DNA from: a bacterium | GTDB taxonomy: Bacteria > Patescibacteriota > Minisyncoccia > JAUYLV01 | Length of the DNA: 32,298 nt | Direction: 5' to 3' | Assembly: GCA_030699565.1 (NCBI GenBank) | Contig: JAUYLV010000035.1 | Location: forward strand, 1-32,298 | Shown: piece by piece, positions 17,312 to 25,372 of the stretch | Numbering within the stretch: the stretch's first letter is position 1 | Layout: every line of letters starts with the position of its first letter | The notes under the pieces: generated by a model | What the model was told of the DNA's origin: nothing | Databases searched by the model: none | The model's input: only the letters and a program-made list of their open reading frames with translations | Translations under genes and position numbers: made by a program

Positions 17312-17439
17312 AATTTTTAATTTACAATTTCCAATTTTCATTGAATTTCCAATGATACAATGAACCAACTGCATGCATGTTTGAACATCGGTTCATAAAA
17401 TATTCGTTGAAAATTAAAAACTGAAAACTGAAAATTTTT
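17312..17439. repeat. Short-word inverted block F (upstream of the SIMPL gene)
   Basis: AATTTTTAATTTACAATTTCCAATTTTCATTGAATTTCCAAT ... GTTGAAAATTAAAAACTGAAAACTGAAAATTTTT with nested ATGAACC/GGTTCAT. Confidence 0.75.
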
Positions 17440-17446
17440 CCCGTAT

Positions 17447-18244
17447 ATGCTTACGGAATTCCAAGAAGAAAACAAAAAGTCCACGCCCATGCCCGATGGC
17501 CATCAAAGCGATTGGAAATGGACCATTGCCGCCATATTTGGCGTGGCGCTTGCTATTTGGGCGGTTGGAAAGGCGCTTGAGATCCAGCGCATGATTCAAT
17601 ATCCGCCTGCAGGCGTTGCGCAACATGCCATAACCTTGTCCGAATCGGGAAAGGCCACGGTGGTGCCCGATACCGCCGAAGTGGAATTTTCCGTCATCAG
17701 CGAGGCTAAGGCGCCCCAAGACGCCCAGCGCGACAATACGCAAAAAATGAACGCAATCATTCAGTTCGTAAAAGATCAGAACATAGACGCCAAAGACATC
17801 AAAACAGCCGCATATAATCTTTACCCGAAATACAATTATGAGAATGGCCGGGCCGACATTGTCGGCTATACCCTTACCCAGTCGCTGCGCGTCAAAGTGC
17901 GCGACATCGAGAAGCTGGGAGCGTTATTGGAAGGCGTCACGTCCCGCGGAACCAACCAGGTGGGCGACATACGCTTTTTTGTGGATGATCCCGATGCATC
18001 CAAGCAAGAAGCTCGCAAGGAAGCCGTGGCTAAGGTGCGCGCCAAAGCCGACGAGCTTGCTCGCCTGATGGGGGTTCGACTCGGCAGGGTTATTGCATTC
18101 TCCGAATCGGGAGGTGATATGCCGCCCATCTTTTATGCCAAGGCTGAAGCGTATGGTGCCGGAGGCGTCGCTCCGGCCCCGCAGATCGAGCAGGGGACGC
18201 AGGATATTACGGTTACCGTTACGGTTACATACGAAATTCGATAA
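17447..18244 (+). CDS. SIMPL-domain (DUF541/YggE-like) protein, membrane-anchored or exported
   Basis: ALSESGKATVVPDTAEVEFSVISEAK-type start (ITLSESGKATVVPDTAEVEFSV), NLYPKYNYENGRADIVGYTLTQSLRVKVRDIEKLGALLEG, N-terminal TM. Confidence 0.85.
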   Translation: MLTEFQEENKKSTPMPDGHQSDWKWTIAAIFGVALAIWAVGKALEIQRMIQYPPAGVAQHAITLSESGKATVVPDTAEVEFSVISEAKAPQDAQRDNTQKMNAIIQFVKDQNIDAKDIKTAAYNLYPKYNYENGRADIVGYTLTQSLRVKVRDIEKLGALLEGVTSRGTNQVGDIRFFVDDPDASKQEARKEAVAKVRAKADELARLMGVRLGRVIAFSESGGDMPPIFYAKAEAYGAGGVAPAPQIEQGTQDITVTVTVTYEIR

Positions 18245-18359
18245 TCATCCGCCCACGCGTCATTCTGATACCTTGGTTAAAACATAAAGGAAGAATCTCT
18301 TATTCTCCCTTTATAAAAGGGAGTACCCGCAGGGGGAGGGATTTATTCTCCGTTTTACA

Positions 18360-18394
18360 TCAACGGCTCATTTCGTCATGAAATGAGCCGTTGA
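18360..18394. terminator. 15 bp hairpin between convergent genes
   Basis: TCAACGGCTCATTTC-GTCAT-GAAATGAGCCGTTGA; no U-run on either side. Confidence 0.5.
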
Positions 18395-18419
18395 CTTCGT
18401 AATTCATTGTAATTCAAAA

Positions 18420-19532
18420 TCAGATCTTAATCTCAATAACATCGCCGTCGTGCATAACATAATCCCTGCCGACGGTTTTTAATTTTCCCGATTCGCGGGC
18501 CTTGCCGTACGAGCCCATCTCCAAAAGTTCGTTCCACGGAATAACCTCCGCGCGGATGAACTTTTCTTCAAAATCTGAATGGATCTTGCCGCCGGCCTCG
18601 GGAGCGGTGGAACCCTTTCTCACCGTCCATGCGCGCGTTTCGTCCTCTCCCGTGGTAATGAACGTAAGAAGATCAAGAATCTCATAACCCTTTTTTATCA
18701 GCCCATTGATGCCTTCATAGGCGGCGGAGACGTCGTAGGCCTTGCGGCATTCTGCGGCTTCTTCGGCGGAGAGCTCGGAAAGCTCCTGCTCAAGTTTGGT
18801 GGCGATGAACGCAAGCCCCACGTGCGCAAGATCGGGAAACGCCGACCGGAAAATTCCCTCCTGCTCCTTTTTTATTTCATCGAATTTATCGGAACGAATA
18901 TCGTCTTCGGAAAGATTAAAGGCTACAATTATGGGTTTTACCGTCAACAGATTGAGTTCATTGATGATCAATGTCTCATTTTCATCCCAGACGGCGGACG
19001 ATATAATCTTCCCTTTTTCAAGAACGCTCGCGATCTTTCCGAGAACATCGCGGCGACGCACGGCATCCGCCCTGCCGCTTTTTGCCTCGCTCGAAGCCTT
19101 CTCAAGCGCCTTGGACACCAATTCCAGATCCGACAAGATCAGTTCCAAATGAATGATCTCAATATCCCTTCGGGGATTGACCGTGCCTTCCACGTGTACT
19201 ATTTCGCCGGACGCAAAACAGCGAACCACCTCGCAGATGGCATCCACCCGACGAATATGCGATAAAAACGCATTGCCGAGCCCTTCGCCCTTGGAAGCGT
19301 CCTTGACCAGCCCCGCGATGTCATGGAATTCAACGATGGTGGGAATGGTTTTTGCCGAATTGAATAGCCGGGTAAGCTTTTGGAGCCGCTCATCGGGTAC
19401 TTTGACCACGCCCACATTCGGATCGATGGTGCAGAACGGGTAATTCGAAATATCCACCGGATTTTTGGTGAGCGCTTTAAACAGGGTTGATTTGCCCACA
19501 TTGGGAAGTCCAACGATGCCGATACTTAACAT
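18420..19532 (-). CDS. ychF: Redox-regulated ATPase YchF (Obg-like)
   Basis: MLSIGIVGLPNVGKSTLFKALTKNPVDISNYPFCTIDPNVGVV; C-terminal TGEDETRAWTVRKGSTAPEAGGKIHSDFEEKFIRAEVI. Confidence 0.97.
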   Translation of the reverse strand: MLSIGIVGLPNVGKSTLFKALTKNPVDISNYPFCTIDPNVGVVKVPDERLQKLTRLFNSAKTIPTIVEFHDIAGLVKDASKGEGLGNAFLSHIRRVDAICEVVRCFASGEIVHVEGTVNPRRDIEIIHLELILSDLELVSKALEKASSEAKSGRADAVRRRDVLGKIASVLEKGKIISSAVWDENETLIINELNLLTVKPIIVAFNLSEDDIRSDKFDEIKKEQEGIFRSAFPDLAHVGLAFIATKLEQELSELSAEEAAECRKAYDVSAAYEGINGLIKKGYEILDLLTFITTGEDETRAWTVRKGSTAPEAGGKIHSDFEEKFIRAEVIPWNELLEMGSYGKARESGKLKTVGRDYVMHDGDVIEIKI

Positions 19533-19542
19533 GATATTGGTA

Positions 19543-19998
19543 TTATCTCGTATGATCTACTTTGCCGCTATTTATCATTCCGACCGCTCTGGAAAGCTTT
19601 ATGTATTTATCCTTCAATTCCGCGAGTTTATCGGCGGAAATGTTCGTTTCATTCTGCAAAGAAACAAGCCGTTCTACAATGGGTACGAGCTTTTCCTTGA
19701 GCGCCAATCTTTGAGGATCCCGCAGGGCTTCTTCCGGAGCTGCAATTGTGTGAAGATATTCGAGAGAATGCTCCGATTCTGCCGCAGCGATCACGCCTTC
19801 GAATTCTAGGATCTCCGGGCCGCAATCCCTCTTCTGCTCGGGAGCCGGGGGTTCTGGATTTTCTTCCATGTATGCCTCATATTCGGCGATCTGTTCCGGC
19901 GTCAGGTCCGCGACCTTGGTTCGCTTTATTTCAGTTGATTCCTCAGGTTCTTTTTCCGAATTCTCCTCAAAATTCGGATTCTCGGGCGAATAGATCAT
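19543..19998 (-). CDS. Hypothetical acidic protein
   Basis: 151 aa ORF directly upstream of ychF on the same strand; no family recognised. Confidence 0.55.
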   Translation of the reverse strand: MIYSPENPNFEENSEKEPEESTEIKRTKVADLTPEQIAEYEAYMEENPEPPAPEQKRDCGPEILEFEGVIAAAESEHSLEYLHTIAAPEEALRDPQRLALKEKLVPIVERLVSLQNETNISADKLAELKDKYIKLSRAVGMINSGKVDHTR

Positions 19999-20133
19999 AT
20001 GATATGATATGTTTTATTAAGAACGAATTTGCATTCAATCCATAACCATTATCAACGTGGCAATAATAATGGTGATGGCTTCGCCCCTTCGCTACTCCGC
20101 ACGGCATGCTGTGTGGATTTTTTACTTCTAGGT

Positions 20134-20163
20134 TTGTCATTTGAATCGCTGTTATGCTATAGT
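20134..20163 (+). promoter_or_regulatory. Promoter of the phosphomannomutase gene, near-leaderless
   Basis: TTGTCA-N18-TATAGT, ATG at 20172, about 2 nt after the expected +1. Confidence 0.5.
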
Positions 20164-20171
20164 TTTTCCGT

Positions 20172-21515
20172 ATGAACGTCAATTCTTCCATTTTTAAGGC
20201 ATATGACATCAGGGGGCTGTGCCCGGGCGATATCGACGCGGAACTCGCCTATGCGATCGGCAGGGGAGTAATGGCCACCGTTGTCGGAAAGCATAAGAAC
20301 CGAACCGTCATCGTAGGGCGCGATGCAAGGCCCACATCACCGGATATTGCCAAAGAACTTGTTCGCGGACTGCGAGATGGCGGCGCGGATGTGATCGATA
20401 TCGGCATGGCTACCACGCCGCTTTTTTACTTTTCCGTTATCCACGTAAATGCCGTCTCGGGCGTGATGGTAACCGCATCGCATAATCCGGCACAATATAA
20501 TGGGTTTAAAATCGTTAAAGAAGGTGCCGTCGCGATCGGACTTGATAGCGGTCTGGGAATCTTGCGAGATTTCATTCAGAAAGGAGAGTTTGGGGTTGTT
20601 GCCGCAGAGAGCAGCCTTACCCAGAAGGATTTTAGCGATACGTATATCGACCGGGTAACGAATGGCGCAAAGATTCGGAAATTTAAGATCGCCATAGATG
20701 CCGGTAACGGTATGGCGGGCATTCTATTGCCCAGGGCGTTGGGACGGCTTGGCATCGAAGCAAGGAGTTTGTATGTAGAGCCGGATGGAACGTTTCCTAA
20801 TCACGAGGCGAACCCCTTGAAGGAAGAAACATTGGTTGACTTGCAAAAACTGATGAAAGAACATCCGGTAGATTTCGGCATTGCCTTTGACGGCGATGCG
20901 GATCGCATTCGTTTTTTACTGGCGGACGGAACTCCGATCCCGGGCGACATCTTGCTTGCGCTTTTGGCCAAAGAATATCTTTTAAAGTACGAAGGCGCTG
21001 CGGTGGTGTATGCGGTCAACTGCTCTCGAATCGTGCCGGAAATGATAAAACAGTGCGGCGGCGTTCCGGTGCGCTGGAAGATCGGCGCTACGCTTGCCAA
21101 GGCGAAAATGAGAGAGGAGAATGCCATCCTTGGCGGCGAGATCTCCACGCATTATTTTTACCGTGAAATGGGTACGGTAGAGTCAACCATGCTTACCTTG
21201 CGCCGCGTATGCGAAATATTGACGCAGCGAAATATGACGCTTGCCGAAGCCATAAAGCAATTTACGAAATATCCCAAAACCCCGGAAATAAATTTTGAGA
21301 TCGCCGATAAAGATGCCGCGCTGAAGCGCCTTGGAGCGCACTTTGCCGATGCCAAGCTCGACACGCTTGACGGCCTTACAATTGAATATCCGAAGTGGTG
21401 GGTGAATATTCGCGCATCAAATACGGAGCCGTTGCTGCGCCTGAATTTGGAGGCGGAGACGAAGGAGTTGTTGGAGGAGAAGCTGGCAGAGGTACGAAGA
21501 ATTATTCTTGAATAA
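20172..21515 (+). CDS. Phosphomannomutase/phosphoglucomutase
   Basis: FKAYDIRGLCPGDID, GVMVTASHNPAQYNGFK, GIAFDGDADRIRF, GGEISTHYFYRE, RASNTEPLLRLNLEA. Confidence 0.95.
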   Translation: MNVNSSIFKAYDIRGLCPGDIDAELAYAIGRGVMATVVGKHKNRTVIVGRDARPTSPDIAKELVRGLRDGGADVIDIGMATTPLFYFSVIHVNAVSGVMVTASHNPAQYNGFKIVKEGAVAIGLDSGLGILRDFIQKGEFGVVAAESSLTQKDFSDTYIDRVTNGAKIRKFKIAIDAGNGMAGILLPRALGRLGIEARSLYVEPDGTFPNHEANPLKEETLVDLQKLMKEHPVDFGIAFDGDADRIRFLLADGTPIPGDILLALLAKEYLLKYEGAAVVYAVNCSRIVPEMIKQCGGVPVRWKIGATLAKAKMREENAILGGEISTHYFYREMGTVESTMLTLRRVCEILTQRNMTLAEAIKQFTKYPKTPEINFEIADKDAALKRLGAHFADAKLDTLDGLTIEYPKWWVNIRASNTEPLLRLNLEAETKELLEEKLAEVRRIILE

Positions 21516-21584
21516 TACGCAAATCATTTTACCATGGACCCAAAAACTTATTTCCTATCATAACAAAGCGTATTAATATTGTGG

Positions 21585-21749
21585 GTCATTGCGAGGAGGG
21601 ACGATGAAGCAATCTTTTCCATAAATTTTAACGTGAAATTCAGGAAAGAGATTTCCTGGGCGGATTTCATTCATCGGAAACATGGAAGCCGCCCGTGTAA
21701 TGCTCTCCCAGAGCATTACACCCACGCTCCTTACGTCGCTCGCAATGAC
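21585..21749. mobile_element. MITE-like element, second copy of the GTCATTGCGAG family
   Basis: GTCATTGCGAG ... CTCGCAATGAC perfect 11 bp TIRs; internal GCAATCTTTTCCATAA matches GCAATCTTTTCCCTAA in the 17098-17273 element. Confidence 0.7.
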
Positions 21750-21872
21750 TGCGGTAAGGATCGATTTTTTGGTTCACGAATGCAATATCGGATGACATGA
21801 TAGATTCGTACATTCGTATTTATTCGTATTTCGTAAAGTATTGAACATTTACAACTTATGAGGGAGAAAAAG

Positions 21873-23027
21873 ATGAAATCAGCAATAACAGCACGACTCT
21901 TGTTTGGCGGAACCGATCCGATGCCAGGCCTGCCGTTCAGCGTTGCCGATCTTTACTGGAAAACGCGCTTTCGGGTGGGCGATCCGGTGTTTTTTTGCGA
22001 ATTGCCGGATGGCGATGCGGTGTTATTCGTAAACGCGCTCGAGTACGGCCGCGCAAAGAAAGAAGCATCCGGATGCCGCATCGAGCTATTGGAGCCACTG
22101 CTGAAGAAGGCCGAAACGGATAGCGCATCTGTTGCCATCGCAGCGTATTTAAAGCGCCTCGGCATCACCACCATAGAAGCCCATCATGCGATGCCCTTCG
22201 GTATTATCCGTCGCATTGAAAAAAGCGGCCTTGCCGTCACCGAAGCGAAAGGCGACTGGTACCCCCAGCGCATGGTAAAGACCGCCCAGGAGCTTTCGGC
22301 GATCAAAAAGGCTCAAGAGGCGACGGGAAGGGCCATGCGAGAGGCCATGGCATTGATCCGGAAAGCACGCGTCGCTTCCGGGGGAATTCTCTTGAACGAA
22401 AAGGGCGAGATCATCACCTCTGAATACGTGCAGAACTGTATGCGTATGCGGCTTTTGCAGGAGAACTGCTTTGGCGCATCGATCATCGTGGCTTGCGGCG
22501 ATCAGGCGGCCGATCCCCACAAGATCGGATCCGGCCCCTTACAAGCGCACCTGCCCATTGTCATTGACGTGTTTCCCAGATCGCTTGAAACGCTTTACTG
22601 GGCGGATATGACGCGCACCGTATTCAAGGGAGAACCGACAAAAGAATGCGCCGCCATGTATCGGGCAGTTCTGGAGGCGCAAAAAATCGCCGAAGACATG
22701 ACAAAAGCGGGCGTTGACGGCAATGATATCCAACAGGCGGTAGAGAGGCATTTTATCGGATCCGGATACAAAACAGGAAAAAAGGACAAGATCATGCAGG
22801 GGTTCATTCACAGCGTCGGCCACGGGGTAGGCCTCGATATCCACGAGAAGCCCGGAATCGGCAAGGCGCATATGCCGCTTCCCGAGGGATCCGTGGTGAC
22901 AATTGAACCGGGACTTTATTACCTCGGCATCGGCGGCGTGCGCATTGAAGATATGGTCGTCGTTCAAAAAGACGGCGCGCATAATCTGACGGGCTTTCCG
23001 AAAGAACTGGGAGAGATGATTCTGTAA
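21873..23027 (+). CDS. M24 family metallopeptidase (Xaa-Pro aminopeptidase-like)
   Basis: VIDVFPRSLETLYWADMTRTVF, IHSVGHGVGLDIHEKPGIG, EGSVVTIEPGLYYLGIGGVRIEDMVVV. GGGAG 6 nt upstream of ATG 21873 favours this over track start 21858. Confidence 0.88.
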   Translation: MKSAITARLLFGGTDPMPGLPFSVADLYWKTRFRVGDPVFFCELPDGDAVLFVNALEYGRAKKEASGCRIELLEPLLKKAETDSASVAIAAYLKRLGITTIEAHHAMPFGIIRRIEKSGLAVTEAKGDWYPQRMVKTAQELSAIKKAQEATGRAMREAMALIRKARVASGGILLNEKGEIITSEYVQNCMRMRLLQENCFGASIIVACGDQAADPHKIGSGPLQAHLPIVIDVFPRSLETLYWADMTRTVFKGEPTKECAAMYRAVLEAQKIAEDMTKAGVDGNDIQQAVERHFIGSGYKTGKKDKIMQGFIHSVGHGVGLDIHEKPGIGKAHMPLPEGSVVTIEPGLYYLGIGGVRIEDMVVVQKDGAHNLTGFPKELGEMIL

Positions 23028-23043
23028 GATCCTCACCGCCCAA

Positions 23044-23070
23044 CCCCTCCTTATTAAGGAGGGGATTTTT
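23044..23070 (+). terminator. Rho-independent terminator
   Basis: CCCCTCCTTA-T-TAAGGAGGGG then ATTTTT. Confidence 0.9.
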
Positions 23071-23114
23071 ACATTGCTCCACTAACCAACGATCGCTGGT
23101 CAGTGGAGCACGAA

Positions 23115-23140
23115 CAAAAATCCGCCTTTTTAGGGCGGTT
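23115..23140 (-). terminator. Rho-independent terminator (minus strand)
   Basis: Minus strand CCGCC-CTAAAAA-GGCGG-ATTTTTG after the Ada-like ORF. Confidence 0.75.
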
Positions 23141-23148
23141 CTATTTAT

Positions 23149-23385
23149 TCAAGGCACAGGTTTGCAGATTTTACAGGGCCGGGCGCCGTATTCGATCGCG
23201 TCATGATACGTATGCACAAAAATGCGGTTTTCCTTTTTGGCGCGCTTTCCCGATGTGCAATCGAGCCGTCCGAAGATCATTTGCGTGGTAATGATGGCAA
23301 ATCTGCCTGGCCTGACGGATCGTATGAATCTGCCGCGCTTCCATATGGCATACAACCTTTGCTTTCCATGCCTTTTCATTTTCAC
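23149..23385 (-). CDS. Small Ada-like metal-binding-domain protein
   Basis: FAIITTQMIFGRLDCTSGKRAKKENRIFVHTYHDAIEYGARPCKICKP resembles the Ada Zn-binding module (F-C/H-x-x-x-C ... PCxxCxP); GTG start. Confidence 0.6.
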   Translation of the reverse strand: MKMKRHGKQRLYAIWKRGRFIRSVRPGRFAIITTQMIFGRLDCTSGKRAKKENRIFVHTYHDAIEYGARPCKICKPVP

Positions 23386-23468
23386 TGCACCGTCACAATC
23401 CCCAACGCAGCGCCTTCGGCGAGCAGCCAGGCATCAAGCTTCCCGATGTCGGCATTTGAATTTTCCAT
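23382..23468 (-). CDS. 28 aa upstream ORF overlapping the Ada-like gene by GTGA
   Basis: AAGGAG-TTTGCA-ATG opens MENSNADIGKLDAWLLAEGAALGIVTVQ; its TGA overlaps the GTG start of the next ORF. Confidence 0.5.
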   Translation of the reverse strand: MENSNADIGKLDAWLLAEGAALGIVTVQ

Positions 23469-23514
23469 TGCAAACTCCTTTATGTAAAGGTGCCTATGAA
23501 CTTTCAATCCACCC

Positions 23515-24525
23515 CTACATTAAAAATCCCATCTTAGCCTTCACTTCCTTCAGGGTTTTATCGGCGATCGCCGCCGCACGCGCGGCCCCATCGGCAAGGA
23601 CGCCGCTTACATATACGCGATCGTTCTGGAGTTCTGCGCGCCTGGCCCGAAAATCTGCAAAATAATCCGCAACGACTTGGGCAAGATCGTTCTTAAAATC
23701 AGCATACCCCTTGCCGGCGTACATTTTTTCTATGTCTGCGACGGGTTTACCCGAAAGCTCGCCGTAGATCGTAAGCAAATTCGATACGGCGGGCTTGGCG
23801 CCCGGGGAATACCGGATCTCGGACCCCGAGTCGGTTACGGCGCGTTTTATTTTTTTGCGGATCTCATCGGCGGAGTCACCCAGCGATATGCCCGCATCCC
23901 CGGATTTGGACATTTTTTTCTTTGGTTCCGCAAGCGACATAATGCGCTTTGCCTCGGTCAGAAGCGGCTTTATCGGATCAAAGGTCTTGCCGAAAAGATG
24001 GTTGAAGCGCTTGGCGATCTCGTTTGCCACATCGATATGCGGCAGCTGGTCTTCGCCGACGGGAACGCATGTGGCTTTATAGAGTAAAATATCCGCCGTC
24101 ATCAATACGGGGTAGTCGAGAATGCCCACCTGGTTAAGCTGGGAATTTACGGCAGTCTCCTCCTTATAAGGACCAAGGCGATCGAGCCATGAGATAGGAG
24201 TGATGCTGTTGAAGATCCACGCCAATTCGCTGTGTGCCGGCACATGCGATTGCACGAACAGGATGGAACGCTCCGGATCGATGCCTAAGGCAAGAAGGTC
24301 AAGCACGATATCGCGGGTATTTTGCGTAAGTTCCTCCGGCTTTTGCGGCTTGGTGATCGCATGCAGATCAACCACGCCGTAAATGCATTGGTATGATTCC
24401 TGCAGCGCTACCGCTTGTTTGATCATGCCGAGATAATTTCCCAGATGCGGGCGGGCGGTCGGCTTGATGCCGCTGAAGACCGTTTCTTTACCGCTTGCTT
24501 TTTTATCGGCTGGAGTGTTTGCCAT
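23515..24525 (-). CDS. trpS: Tryptophanyl-tRNA synthetase
   Basis: VFSGIKPTARPHLGNYLGMIKQ, YPVLMTADILLYKATCVPVGEDQLPHIDVANEIAKRFN, PKKKMSKSGD. Confidence 0.96.
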   Translation of the reverse strand: MANTPADKKASGKETVFSGIKPTARPHLGNYLGMIKQAVALQESYQCIYGVVDLHAITKPQKPEELTQNTRDIVLDLLALGIDPERSILFVQSHVPAHSELAWIFNSITPISWLDRLGPYKEETAVNSQLNQVGILDYPVLMTADILLYKATCVPVGEDQLPHIDVANEIAKRFNHLFGKTFDPIKPLLTEAKRIMSLAEPKKKMSKSGDAGISLGDSADEIRKKIKRAVTDSGSEIRYSPGAKPAVSNLLTIYGELSGKPVADIEKMYAGKGYADFKNDLAQVVADYFADFRARRAELQNDRVYVSGVLADGAARAAAIADKTLKEVKAKMGFLM

Positions 24526-24568
24526 ACCGTACGATTATATATCTCCGTGTTGAAAACCACAAACGCCC

Positions 24569-25255
24569 TCAGAAGGCGATGTCGGCCCAAACGGGTTTGT
24601 GATCGGAACCGCTTACGTCTTCAAGTACGCCGCTTGCGTGAATGCGGCAATTTTTTGCCGCGATCCAATCAAGGTTTCTGCCGAATCCCAGATGTTTCCA
24701 CGAATACGGCAATCCCTCCGCTACGGAAAACCCATTGCCATTGAGCGTCTCGGTTACACCATGTATTTCGCGTTTACTATAAGTATTGAAATCACCCATC
24801 AGGATCTGCGGCTGCGCGATCGGTCGCGCCTCCAAAGACTCAAAGATCCGCTCAAGCTGCTTTGCGCGCGTCTTCTTCGTTGCAAGCGATTCGAGGTGCG
24901 TATGCGTCAATCCGGCGCAGCCGTGTGAAGTGGCAACCTCCACATAGTGCGCAATGCGCGGGCGCAGTCGCGATCGCGCCGGTGGCAGCACGATGTGTTC
25001 GGTGACAGCGAGTGGAAGTTTAGTAAGAATTGCCATGCCGATACTCCGCCCCAGAATGGTCGCGCGCGGCACAAAATGATGGTCGTATCCGAGCGCATAG
25101 GCAAGTGCCTGAGTAAACCTCCGCTTCTTGCTCTGCCAGACCTCCTGCAATGCAACAATATCCGGTTCCAGGTCGCCAAAGGCCGAAAGAGCGGTCTTTA
25201 AGAGCCGCTCGGAGCGAAGCGCGTAGAAAATATTGAATGTAACGACGCGAAGCAT
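24569..25255 (-). CDS. Endonuclease/exonuclease/phosphatase family protein
   Basis: MLRVVTFNIFYALR, PDIVALQEVW, ILMGDFNTYSKRE, DWIAAKNC...SDHKPVWADIAF. Confidence 0.85.
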   Translation of the reverse strand: MLRVVTFNIFYALRSERLLKTALSAFGDLEPDIVALQEVWQSKKRRFTQALAYALGYDHHFVPRATILGRSIGMAILTKLPLAVTEHIVLPPARSRLRPRIAHYVEVATSHGCAGLTHTHLESLATKKTRAKQLERIFESLEARPIAQPQILMGDFNTYSKREIHGVTETLNGNGFSVAEGLPYSWKHLGFGRNLDWIAAKNCRIHASGVLEDVSGSDHKPVWADIAF

Positions 25256-25261
25256 TCTTGC

Positions 25262-25289
25262 ATTATAACTATTTATGTGGTGTCGTCAA
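25262..25289 (-). promoter_or_regulatory. Strong promoter of the EEP gene, predicted leaderless
   Basis: Minus strand TTGACG-N16-TATAAT-GCAAGA-ATG; 6 nt between -10 and ATG puts +1 on the A of ATG. Confidence 0.75.
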
Positions 25290-25372
25290 TAATTCACGGT
25301 GCTGGTGTATTGAAATATGACGCATCATCACTTAAACTGCACAATACGCTGTTTGAAAATAAAGGAGGTTCT

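Noticed and set aside
18579-19265. 228 aa plus-strand ORF opposite ychF
   Set aside because: ychF on the minus strand is unambiguous.
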